Assembly (NCBI RefSeq): GCF_000308675.1 | Contig: NZ_BAGE01000035.1 | Location: forward strand, 87,555-151,554 | DNA: 64,000 nt | Direction: 5' to 3' | Source: Nocardia paucivorans NBRC 100373 | GTDB lineage: Bacteria; Actinomycetota; Actinomycetes; Mycobacteriales; Mycobacteriaceae | Shown: one piece after another, positions 46,340 to 56,230 of the stretch | Numbering within the stretch: position 1 is the first letter of the stretch | Layout: every line of letters begins with the position of its first letter | The notes under the pieces: generated by a model | The model's database searches: none | The model's input: only the letters and a program-made list of their open reading frames with translations | Told to the model about the DNA's origin: nothing | Made by a program: the position numbers and the translations under genes

Positions 46340-46377
46340 TCCTCGGGTGGTCGACGAATCCTCGGGTGGTCGACGAA
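46340..46377. repeat. Perfect 19-bp tandem duplication
   Basis: TCCTCGGGTGGTCGACGAA occurs twice back to back. On the minus strand it duplicates the CGAGGA ribosome-binding region of the 50-residue protein gene. Confidence 0.92.
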
Positions 46378-46471
46378 ATGGAAGGGATACGACCAGCCTC
46401 CCACCGTGGGCTCGGCGGGCCAAGGTTTCGGGCACTATCCGTGCAGTTCAGAAGCGTATTCACCCCGATTG

Positions 46472-46503
46472 TGCATGAGATTGCATAATCGTGCATAATC
46501 ATT
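46472..46503 (+). promoter_or_regulatory. ArgR-type boxes upstream of argG
   Basis: TGCAT occurs at 46472, 46482 and 46492, each one helical turn from the next. The last copy carries CGTGCATAATCATT, identical to the argC element. CATAAT within it may serve as -10, giving an argG leader of about 90 nt. Confidence 0.7.
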
Positions 46504-46533
46504 TGAAGAACCGGCGCGCGCCGAATCGGCAAC

Positions 46534-46552
46534 GGGGCAGCATACTGCTCCC
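46534..46552 (+). promoter_or_regulatory. Hairpin in the argG leader
   Basis: GGGGCAG and CTGCTCCC pair (7 bp, one bulged T) around CATA, about 40 bases before the argG start. Its role is unknown. Confidence 0.4.
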
Positions 46553-46593
46553 TGACAGCCGTAGATCCCACAACCATCGAGGAGCACCAGAAC

Positions 46594-47796
46594 ATGTCCG
46601 ATCGCGTCGTACTCGCCTACTCCGGTGGGCTGGACACCTCCGTCGCCATCAGCTGGATAGGCAAGGAGACCGGCGCCGAGGTCGTGGCCGTGGCCATCGA
46701 CCTGGGGCAGGGCGGCGAGGACATGAATGTGGTGCGTCAGCGCGCCCTGGACTGTGGCGCCGTGGAGGCCGTCGTGGTGGACGCCCGGGACGAGTTCGCC
46801 GACGACTACTGCCTGCCCACCATCCAGGCCAACGCCCTCTACATGGGCCAGTACCCTCTGGTCTCGGCCATCAGCCGGCCGCTCATCGTCAAGCACCTGG
46901 TGGAGGCCGCCAAGTTCCACGGCGCCGACACGGTCGCGCACGGATGCACCGGTAAGGGCAACGACCAGGTGCGCTTCGAGGTCGGTATCGGCGCCCTGGC
47001 GCCCGACCTGAACGTGATCGCCCCGGTCCGCGACTACGCCTGGACCCGGGAGAAGGCGATCGCCTTCGCCGAGGAGAACAACCTCCCGATCAATGTCACC
47101 AAGAAGTCCCCGTTCTCCATCGACCAGAACGTCTGGGGCCGCGCCGTCGAAACCGGTTTCCTCGAGGACCTGTGGAACGCGCCCACCAAGGACGTCTACG
47201 ACTACACCGCCGACCCGACCGTCAACTTCGAGGCCCCCGACGAGCTGATCATCACCTTCGACAAGGGGGTGCCGGTCGCCATCGACGGCCGTCCGGTCAG
47301 CGTGCTCGAGGCCATCACCGAACTCAACGAGCGCGCCGGTCGTCAGGGCGTCGGCCGCCTCGACATGGTGGAGGACCGGCTCGTCGGCATCAAGAGCCGG
47401 GAGATCTACGAGGCACCGGGCGCCATCACCCTGATCACCGCGCATCAGGCGCTGGAGAACGTCACCCTGGAACGGGAACTGGGTCGGTACAAGCGTCAGG
47501 TCGAGCAGCGCTGGGGCGAGCTGGCCTATGACGGCCTGTGGTTCTCCCCGCTCAAGCGGGCCCTGGATGCCTTCGTTCTCGACACGCAGCAGCACGTCTC
47601 CGGCGATATCCGGCTGGTGCTGCACGCCGGCTCCGCCGTGGTCAACGGCCGCCGCAGCGAACAGTCGCTGTACGACTTCAACCTCGCCACCTACGACGAG
47701 GGCGATACCTTCGACCAGTCACTGGCCAAGGGCTTCGTCCAGATTCACGGCCTGTCCTCCAAGGTCGCCGCCCGCCGCGATCTGAACCAGAAGTAA
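46594..47796 (+). CDS. argG: Argininosuccinate synthase
   Basis: ArgG joins citrulline and aspartate with ATP. The 400-residue protein has the PP-loop [28 protein letters not shown] and [21 protein letters not shown] precedes ATG 46594. It is transcribed apart from argCJBDFR but carries the same ArgR-type element. Confidence 0.97.
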   Translation: MSDRVVLAYSGGLDTSVAISWIGKETGAEVVAVAIDLGQGGEDMNVVRQRALDCGAVEAVVVDARDEFADDYCLPTIQANALYMGQYPLVSAISRPLIVKHLVEAAKFHGADTVAHGCTGKGNDQVRFEVGIGALAPDLNVIAPVRDYAWTREKAIAFAEENNLPINVTKKSPFSIDQNVWGRAVETGFLEDLWNAPTKDVYDYTADPTVNFEAPDELIITFDKGVPVAIDGRPVSVLEAITELNERAGRQGVGRLDMVEDRLVGIKSREIYEAPGAITLITAHQALENVTLERELGRYKRQVEQRWGELAYDGLWFSPLKRALDAFVLDTQQHVSGDIRLVLHAGSAVVNGRRSEQSLYDFNLATYDEGDTFDQSLAKGFVQIHGLSSKVAARRDLNQK

Positions 47797-49609
<1,813 letters not shown>

Positions 49610-49613
49610 TCGG

Positions 49614-49937
49614 GTGACGCTGCTCTTCCTGGCCCTGGCCATCGTTTCGGAGATATCGGCGACCATTTCGCTGAAGCTGTCCGAGGGGTTCACCAAACCG
49701 GTTTTCTCGACCGTGGTGGTGATCGGCTATGTGGCGTCCTTCGCCTGTCTGTCCCAGGCATTGACGCGAGGGATGGCGGTGAGCGTGGCCTACGGTGTCT
49801 GGTCCGCGGTGGGGGTCGCCGCGGTCGCGACCATCGGGGCGCTCTTCTTGGGGGAGCGCCTGACCTTGGCGCAGGTGGGCGGAATCGTGCTCGTGATCCT
49901 CGGGGTTCTGGCCCTGGAGCTCGGTGGAGCGCATTGA
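49614..49937 (+). CDS. Small multidrug resistance (SMR) efflux protein
   Basis: The 107-residue protein has four membrane helices and the SMR pattern: the essential Glu in LALAIVSEISATISLKLSEGF and the AYGVWSAVGVAAV motif in helix 3. Members pump quaternary ammonium compounds or guanidinium out in exchange for protons as antiparallel dimers. The GTG start lies 5 bases after argH. Either Qac-type or Gdx-type activity is possible. Confidence 0.92.
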   Translation: MTLLFLALAIVSEISATISLKLSEGFTKPVFSTVVVIGYVASFACLSQALTRGMAVSVAYGVWSAVGVAAVATIGALFLGERLTLAQVGGIVLVILGVLALELGGAH

Positions 49938-50055
49938 TCCCGCTGTTCTGTGGCGTGGTGGCCGGCGTCCCGGGGAGGATAGATGTCAATACGAGGATAT
50001 GCGCATTGAAATATGTGATCCGCTATGACGACCTCTGGACGATGCGAATGTGGGA

Positions 50056-50637
50056 TCAGCGTCCGGTTCGCGGGGTGGTCGCCACATCCAATACACCGGG
50101 AAGCCAGGGGCTGTAGTGGCCGGGATTCGCGGCCAGCGCCACCCGGAGCTCCGCCGGGTGGACCCAGCGATGGTCGGCCACTTCCGTCGGGTTCGGGCGA
50201 GGGGTTTCGGTGTCGAGCAGGCCGACGAGCACATGGTCCCATTCGTGCTCGATATGGCCGCTCTGTGGGTCTTCGGCGCGATATCGGTACACCCCGGCCT
50301 CGGTGAGCGGGGTGCTCAACCCCATTTCCTCGAGGAGCCGGATCGTCGCCGAATCGGTGACCGGCCGTCCGGGTGCCGGATGTCCACAGCAGGTGTTGGA
50401 CCAGCGGGCCGGGAAGCGGGTCTTACCGTGCGCGCGCTGCTGTAACAGCACCCGACCGGCCCGGTCGAACAGCAGCACAGAGAATGCCCGGTGCAGCAGC
50501 CCGGGCGCCCGGTGCGCGTGGGCGACCGGACATGAACCCACAGCGTGGCCGGTATCGTCGACGAGTTCGACGGGAAGGGCCTCGCGATCGTGGGGCGGCG
50601 GTGCCGCGATGGTCTCGGGGGGCGCGGTGTCGGTCAC
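50056..50637 (-). CDS. idi: Isopentenyl-diphosphate delta-isomerase, type 1
   Basis: Idi interconverts IPP and DMAPP for isoprenoid synthesis. The 193-residue Nudix-fold protein has catalytic Cys in WSNTCCGHP, the Nudix-like helix ATIRLLEEMGL and catalytic Glu in EHEWDHVLVG. It starts with GTG 50637. The 118 bases after the SMR gene hold nothing notable. It is divergent from the bifunctional enzyme. Confidence 0.94.
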   Translation of the reverse strand: MTDTAPPETIAAPPPHDREALPVELVDDTGHAVGSCPVAHAHRAPGLLHRAFSVLLFDRAGRVLLQQRAHGKTRFPARWSNTCCGHPAPGRPVTDSATIRLLEEMGLSTPLTEAGVYRYRAEDPQSGHIEHEWDHVLVGLLDTETPRPNPTEVADHRWVHPAELRVALAANPGHYSPWLPGVLDVATTPRTGR

Positions 50638-50765
50638 GATCCCACCATATCGGCGACGGATTACGCACCGGTGTTCTCCGGAGGTCCATGATGGAACACG
50701 TCACAGGAAGGTTGTGGTGTGGTTTATGGGAAGCTCGTAGGGACACATCGGGGCGCGTGTGAGGT

Positions 50766-53747
50766 GTGTCACTTAGAGGTAGGGTCTGGGAGCGGATCGT
50801 GAAGCTGAGTGTGCGGAATGTGGTCGGGTCGATGCGGCGGGTGTTGGCGACCGCACAGAACGGTCTGGAGGTGATCCGGTTCGGCGGGCTCACCGGCGGG
50901 GCCGAGTCCTCGCCGTTCGAGGTGGTCGAACGGCGTCGCATGTACCGGCTGCGACACTACTTCCCGAACGACGTTGCCCCCGGCGCCCCGGTTGCGGTGC
51001 TGGTGCCGCCACTCATGCTCAATGCCGATGTCTGGGATGTGAACGCCGATGACGGGGCGGTGGGGATCCTGCACCGGGCCGGTATCGATTGCTGGGTGGT
51101 GGATTTCGGTTCACCCGCCGTGGAGGAGGGCGGGTGGAAACGCGATCTGGCCGACCATGTGCTGGCCGTGAACAGCGCCATCGATACGGTGTGCGCGACG
51201 ACCGGCAGGAACGTGCACCTCATGGGGTATTCGCAGGGCGGGATGTTCGCCTATCAGACCACGGCGTTCCGATACGGCAAGGGTGTGGCCAGTATCGTGA
51301 CGTTCGGCAGCCCCGTCGACAGCGTGGCCGGTATGCCACTGGGCATACCGCACGACGCCGTCACCGATCTGCTGAATTTCGTGGCCGACCATGTGACCCC
51401 CCGCCTGGGTATTCCCGATTCCATGGTGCGGATCGGCTTCCAGCTGCTGGATCCGGTGAAAACGGCGAAGGCGCGTATCGATTTCCTGCGTCAACTGCAC
51501 GATCGGGAGGCGCTGCTGCCCAAGGAACGGCAGCGTCGGTTCATCAACAGTGAGGGTTGGGTCGGCTATCCGGCGCCCGCCGTGGCGGATCTGCTGAAAC
51601 AGTTCGTGGTGCACAACCGGATGATGTCGGGCGGGTTCGTAATCCGCGATCAGCCGATATCGCTCGCCGAGCTGAAATGCCCGATCCTGGCGTTCGTCGG
51701 CGAGGTCGACGATATCGGTCAGCCCGCGGCGGTGCGCGGTATCGTGCACGCGGCGCCGAATGCCGATGTCTACGAAGCCAGTTTGGTGGCGGGGCATTTC
51801 GGTCTGGTGGCCGGTTCGGTGGCGAGCAAACACACCTGGCCGCTGGTGCGGGACTGGATCGGCTGGATGGAGGGTAGAAACCCGCTCCCCGACGAGATCC
51901 ATCCCATGACCGAGCACGAACCCGCCACCGTCCCGCGCACCGCCATGCGGCGCACCGCACACGCCGTGGCCTCGTTGGCCGAGGCCGGGGGCGGGGTGGG
52001 CAAGGTGTTCGAGGTGCTCGCCGGCAATACCGCCCGCAGCGCCATCGGCCTGGTCGAGGAGGCCGCCCGTGCATTGCCGCGCCTGACCCGGCTCGGCTCC
52101 ATCCAGCCGAACACCCCGATCTCGCTCGGCAAACTCATGGCGGAGCAGGCCGAACGGACCCCGTCGGGAGAATGCTTCCTCTTCGACGATCGGGTGCACA
52201 CCCACGCTGCCGTCGACCGGCGGATCGACAATGTGGTGCGTGGTCTCATCTCCGTCGGAGTGCGGCCCGCCATGCGGATCGCGGTGGTGATGGAGACCCG
52301 TCCCAGCGCCCTGGTGACGGTGGCGGCGCTGTCACGGCTCGGCGCTGTCGCGGTGTTGTTGGCGCCGGGCAGTGAACTGCCGGAGGCCGTGGCGCGCACC
52401 GGGGCCAAGTTCCTGGTCTCGGATCCGGAGAACGTGCGGTACGCCGCCGCGGCGGGTGTGCGGGTGCTGGTTCTCGGCGGCGGTGATTCACGCGGGCTGA
52501 CGGCCCCGCTCGGCGCCGACCTGATCGACCTGGAGCAGATCGATCCGGAGGCGGTGCACCTGCCCGGCTGGTACCGACCCAATCCAGGTCTGGCCCGCGA
52601 GCTCGCCTTCATCCTGGTCGCCGGCACCGGTGATCGGCTCGAGATCAAACACATCACCAATCACCGCTGGGCCCTATCCGCGTTCGGCACCGCTTCGGCG
52701 GCCGATCTCGACCACCGTGACACGGTGTACTGTCTTGCGCCGCTGCATCATTCGTCCGGTCTGCTGGTGAGTCTGGGCGGGGCGATCGCGGGTGGCAGCC
52801 GGATCGCGTTGGCCCGGTCGCTGGACCCGTCCCGGTTCGCGGAGGAGGTACACCGCTACGGCGTCACCGTGGTGACCTACACCTGGACGATGCTGCGCGA
52901 TATCCTCGACGCCCAGGTGTTCCCGGCCGGTCACCGGCATCCGATCCGATTGTTCATCGGCTCCGGTATGCCCGCCGGACTGTGGCGACGCACCCTCGAA
53001 CAGTTCGCGCCCGCTCGGGTGCTGGAGTTCTACGCCTCCATCGAAGGCGATGTGGTGTTGGCCAATGTGGCCGGTACCAAGCGCGGCTGCAAGGGGCGTC
53101 CGCTCCCCGGCACCGCCAGGGTGGAGCTGGTGGCCTACGACCTGGATTCCGGGCAGATCCTGGTGGACGAGTCCGGGTTCGCTCGCTGCTGTGAGGACAA
53201 CGAGGTGGGGCTGCTGATCGGTTCGGCCTCGGAGGGGGTCGATCTGTCCGCGGGCGGTCTGCGCGGGGTGTTCGCCCCCGGCGACTCCTGGATGCCCACG
53301 GAGAACCTGTTCCGTCGCGACAGCGACGGTGACTACTGGCTCGTCGACCATATCGACAATGTGATCCGCACGTCGCGGGGTCCGGTGTACACCCATCCGA
53401 TCGAGGACATCCTCAACGACATCGCCGCCGTCGATATGGAGGTCGCCTACGGACTGAACGTCGGTGAGCACACTCTCGCGGTCGCGGCGGTGAGTGTTCG
53501 GCCCGGTTTCCGGCTCGACCCGGTGGATATCACCGAAGCGCTGCGTGCGCTGCCGCCGGTGCATCGTCCCGACCTGGTGTACGAGGTGGACGATATTCCG
53601 CGCAGCCCGTCCTACCGGCCGTCCGCCCGGGCCGTGCGGGAGAACGATCCGCCGCGGCCGGGCCCCCGGACCTGGTGGTACAACCCGGAAAGCGAGAGTT
53701 ACGAGGTGTTCACCGAGGACACCGCGCTCAGCAGCAGTATTCGGTGA
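50766..53747 (+). CDS. Fused alpha/beta-hydrolase and acyl-CoA-synthetase-like protein
   Basis: The 993-residue protein matches the organisation of M. tuberculosis Rv1683. Residues about 1-370 form a PhaC/lipase-like hydrolase with Ser156 (GYSQGG), an Asp in FVGEVDDIG and His in AGHFGLVAG. The rest is an AMP-binding-enzyme fold. Its P-loop (LVAGTGDRLEIKHITNH), YGxTE region (FYASIEGD) and final Lys region (IPRSPSYRPSAR) are all degenerate, so ligase activity is doubtful. A role in triacylglycerol turnover is inferred from the mycobacterial relative. GTG 50766 gives the conserved MSLRGR start. Confidence 0.88.
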   Translation: MSLRGRVWERIVKLSVRNVVGSMRRVLATAQNGLEVIRFGGLTGGAESSPFEVVERRRMYRLRHYFPNDVAPGAPVAVLVPPLMLNADVWDVNADDGAVGILHRAGIDCWVVDFGSPAVEEGGWKRDLADHVLAVNSAIDTVCATTGRNVHLMGYSQGGMFAYQTTAFRYGKGVASIVTFGSPVDSVAGMPLGIPHDAVTDLLNFVADHVTPRLGIPDSMVRIGFQLLDPVKTAKARIDFLRQLHDREALLPKERQRRFINSEGWVGYPAPAVADLLKQFVVHNRMMSGGFVIRDQPISLAELKCPILAFVGEVDDIGQPAAVRGIVHAAPNADVYEASLVAGHFGLVAGSVASKHTWPLVRDWIGWMEGRNPLPDEIHPMTEHEPATVPRTAMRRTAHAVASLAEAGGGVGKVFEVLAGNTARSAIGLVEEAARALPRLTRLGSIQPNTPISLGKLMAEQAERTPSGECFLFDDRVHTHAAVDRRIDNVVRGLISVGVRPAMRIAVVMETRPSALVTVAALSRLGAVAVLLAPGSELPEAVARTGAKFLVSDPENVRYAAAAGVRVLVLGGGDSRGLTAPLGADLIDLEQIDPEAVHLPGWYRPNPGLARELAFILVAGTGDRLEIKHITNHRWALSAFGTASAADLDHRDTVYCLAPLHHSSGLLVSLGGAIAGGSRIALARSLDPSRFAEEVHRYGVTVVTYTWTMLRDILDAQVFPAGHRHPIRLFIGSGMPAGLWRRTLEQFAPARVLEFYASIEGDVVLANVAGTKRGCKGRPLPGTARVELVAYDLDSGQILVDESGFARCCEDNEVGLLIGSASEGVDLSAGGLRGVFAPGDSWMPTENLFRRDSDGDYWLVDHIDNVIRTSRGPVYTHPIEDILNDIAAVDMEVAYGLNVGEHTLAVAAVSVRPGFRLDPVDITEALRALPPVHRPDLVYEVDDIPRSPSYRPSARAVRENDPPRPGPRTWWYNPESESYEVFTEDTALSSSIR

Positions 53748-54960
53748 CCGCCTCGACGACCCGGGCGACCTGGGCATCGGTGAGCATCGGCCACAGCGGT
53801 AGCCGCACGATTGTCGCGGCGAAGCGGGCGCTGCGGGTGCAGGGGATGGGAGTGCGGCCGTATTTCGTACCGGCCGCACTGGTATCCAGCGGAACGTAGT
53901 GGAACGGTGCCGTGATACCGCGTTCGGCGAGATGCCGGATGAGCCCGTCGCGCAGTTCCTCGCTGGGCAGACGCAGATAGAACAGGTGTGCCGAGTGCTG
54001 CCGATCCGGTGGAACGGTCATCGGCAGCACCCCGTTCGCCGCCGCCCAGTCGGCGAGTCCGTTCGCGTAGGCGTCCCACACCCGATGTCGTTCGGCCTGG
54101 ATGATGTCGAACTCGGCCAGTTGCGCATCGAGGACGGCGGCATCGAGTTCACTGGGCAGATAACTGGATCCGATGTCCTGCCAGGAGTATTTGTCCACCT
54201 GCCCGCGCAGGAATCGGGCCCGGTCGGTGCCCTTTTCCCGGATGATCTCGGCGCGGTCCATCAGGATGTCGTCGGACAACAGCAGGGCGCCGCCCTCGCC
54301 GCAGTGCACGTTCTTGGTGTCGTGGAAACTCTGGGTGCCCACGGTGCCGAGGGTGCCCAGATATCGCCCACGCCAGGTGGCGCCGAGACCGTGCGCATTG
54401 TCCTCGACGATGGCGATACCGTGCCGCGCGGCCAGTTCCAGCAGTGCGGCCATATCGGCCGCGACACCGCCGTAGTGCATGACCACGATCGCTGCGGTGC
54501 GTGGGGTGATGGCCTCGGCCGCGGCCGCCGGGTCGATATTGCCGGTGGCAAGGTCGATATCGACGAAAACGCAGGTCGCTCCGCGTAAGGCGAAGGCGGT
54601 GGCCGTCGAGGGGAACGCGAAACTCGGTACGATCACCTCGTCGCCGGGCTCGAGTTCGAGCAGGAGAGCGCCCAGTTCCAGGGCGTGGGTGCACGAGGTG
54701 GTCAGCAGAACGTGCGGTGCGCCGGTGATGGCGGCGAGTTTGGCGGTGGCCGCGGCGGTGAACGGTCCGTCACCGTGACGGTGATCGGATCCGAGGACCG
54801 CCGTCACGTTCGCGTATTCGGCCGCGGCGCGATAGGGCCTGCTGAAGATGATGCGGTCGTCGCCGGTCGACCGCCGACCGAGTGTGCCGGTCCCGCTGTC
54901 GAGGCGCCCCCGTCCACGACGGGGGCGTGCCACGACCGGCCAGGGCTGTCGTCCGCTCAT
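53728..54960 (-). CDS. WecE/RffA-type sugar-nucleotide aminotransferase
   Basis: The 410-residue PLP enzyme belongs to the DegT/DnrJ/EryC1 family. It shows IIFSRPYRAAAEYANVTAVL, APHVLLTTSCTHALELGALLL, the VEDNAHGLGA motif and the PLP lysine in SFHDTKNVHCGEGGAL, as in dTDP-4-keto-6-deoxyglucose 4-aminotransferases. Product would be a 4-amino-4,6-dideoxyhexose nucleotide. ATG 54960 overlaps the GT2 stop by 4 bases; the 3' end overlaps the bifunctional gene by 20. Confidence 0.85.
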   Translation of the reverse strand: MSGRQPWPVVARPRRGRGRLDSGTGTLGRRSTGDDRIIFSRPYRAAAEYANVTAVLGSDHRHGDGPFTAAATAKLAAITGAPHVLLTTSCTHALELGALLLELEPGDEVIVPSFAFPSTATAFALRGATCVFVDIDLATGNIDPAAAAEAITPRTAAIVVMHYGGVAADMAALLELAARHGIAIVEDNAHGLGATWRGRYLGTLGTVGTQSFHDTKNVHCGEGGALLLSDDILMDRAEIIREKGTDRARFLRGQVDKYSWQDIGSSYLPSELDAAVLDAQLAEFDIIQAERHRVWDAYANGLADWAAANGVLPMTVPPDRQHSAHLFYLRLPSEELRDGLIRHLAERGITAPFHYVPLDTSAAGTKYGRTPIPCTRSARFAATIVRLPLWPMLTDAQVARVVEAVTEYCC

Positions 54961-56129
54961 AGGGTTACGGTCTTCTCGCGTCGCACCGGAGTCACCGGTC
55001 GGGCGTCGCGAGGGGAATCCGGCGGGCGTGGGGTGGGGGAATCCACCGTCAGATACAGTGGTTTGCCGATCAGGGCGTGCAGCGCCACCCCGAGGTATTC
55101 GGCGATCAACCCGAGCGAGAACAGCCCGGCCCCCGAACACAGCAGTACGACGACGATGATGGAGGCCCATCCCTCCGGGTTACCGCCGCCGCCGGTGAGC
55201 GCGGTGTAGCCGATCATCGCCGCAAGCGTGACCCCGGCCAGGGCGAGTGTCACCCCGAGCAGGCTCACCAGTCGCAGGCCGCGAGTTCCGGTGCACAGCA
55301 CCATCTTCCAGAACAGGGAGAACAGCCGCCGGTAGTTGTAGCCGGATTCGGCGCGGCCCTCCGTGCGCAGCAGTACGGGCGCGGTGGCGCGGCGGTCGAC
55401 TACCCAGGTGAGCGCGACATCCAAATAGATCCCGTTACCGGCGATCTCGGCGAGTCGACGGCCGATATCGCCGCGGATCAACCGGAAACTCTCGAACCGG
55501 GTCGAGGCGGGGAAGGCGAACATGGTGGCGAGGACGATTTTCGCGCCGCGGGAGGTGAGGTTGCGCAGGAAGCCGTGGGGGCGGGCGTTGGTCGGTCGGG
55601 AATAGACCAGATCGGCGCGTTCGGCCAGCGCGGTATCCAGGAATGTGGCGATGAACGCGGGATCGTGCTGTCCGTCTTCGTCCATGGTGACGATCCAGCC
55701 GCCGCGGGCGGCCGCCATCCCGGCGATGGTGGCGGCGTCCTGGCCGAAGTTGCGGCTCAACCAGATCACCCGGACCTGTTCGTATTCGCGCTCCAACCGC
55801 TGCAACACGATATCGGAGCGGTCCGGCCCGTGATCGTGGACCAACACGATTTCCTCGACGGCGAAGCGGATACCACCGGGAGTGCGGGTGGGTCGGGCCA
55901 ACCGGTGCAATTCCCGCACCAGTGCCGCAATGGTCTGTTCACCCCGATGGACGGGCACCACGACCGAAACCGAGCAGGCCGGTGACCCGACCGGCGAATC
56001 CGCTTGTAATACGGCGTTTCCCGTGCGCGGGGGCACGGATGCGGGGGGTGTCGCCCTATTCGGCGGAACGCCGGTAACCGACCGGCGTACACCCGGATCC
56101 GAAGGAAAAACTCGAGAAGAGAACGGCAT
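54957..56129 (-). CDS. GtrB/CsbB-type polyprenyl-phosphate glycosyltransferase (GT2)
   Basis: The 390-residue protein has a GT2 domain (VSVVVPVHRGEQTI; VIWLSRNFGQDAATIAGMAAA; MDEDGQHDP) followed by two C-terminal membrane helices (LLGVTLALAGVTLAAMIGY; SIIVVVLLCSGAGLFSLGLIAEYLG). This is the pattern of enzymes that load a sugar onto polyprenyl phosphate at the inner leaflet. It has an N-terminal Pro-rich extension of about 45 residues. It is divergent from the YfhO-like gene across 101 bases. Confidence 0.88.
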   Translation of the reverse strand: MPFSSRVFPSDPGVRRSVTGVPPNRATPPASVPPRTGNAVLQADSPVGSPACSVSVVVPVHRGEQTIAALVRELHRLARPTRTPGGIRFAVEEIVLVHDHGPDRSDIVLQRLEREYEQVRVIWLSRNFGQDAATIAGMAAARGGWIVTMDEDGQHDPAFIATFLDTALAERADLVYSRPTNARPHGFLRNLTSRGAKIVLATMFAFPASTRFESFRLIRGDIGRRLAEIAGNGIYLDVALTWVVDRRATAPVLLRTEGRAESGYNYRRLFSLFWKMVLCTGTRGLRLVSLLGVTLALAGVTLAAMIGYTALTGGGGNPEGWASIIVVVLLCSGAGLFSLGLIAEYLGVALHALIGKPLYLTVDSPTPRPPDSPRDARPVTPVRREKTVTL

Positions 56130-56230
56130 TGGCGGTATCGACTTTCGACGACGGAACGCGTGCCGGTGCTCGATGGTGCTCGCTGAGCCCGAGAGTCGTG
56201 AACTCTAGCAGGTGAACTGCGGGTCTCGGG

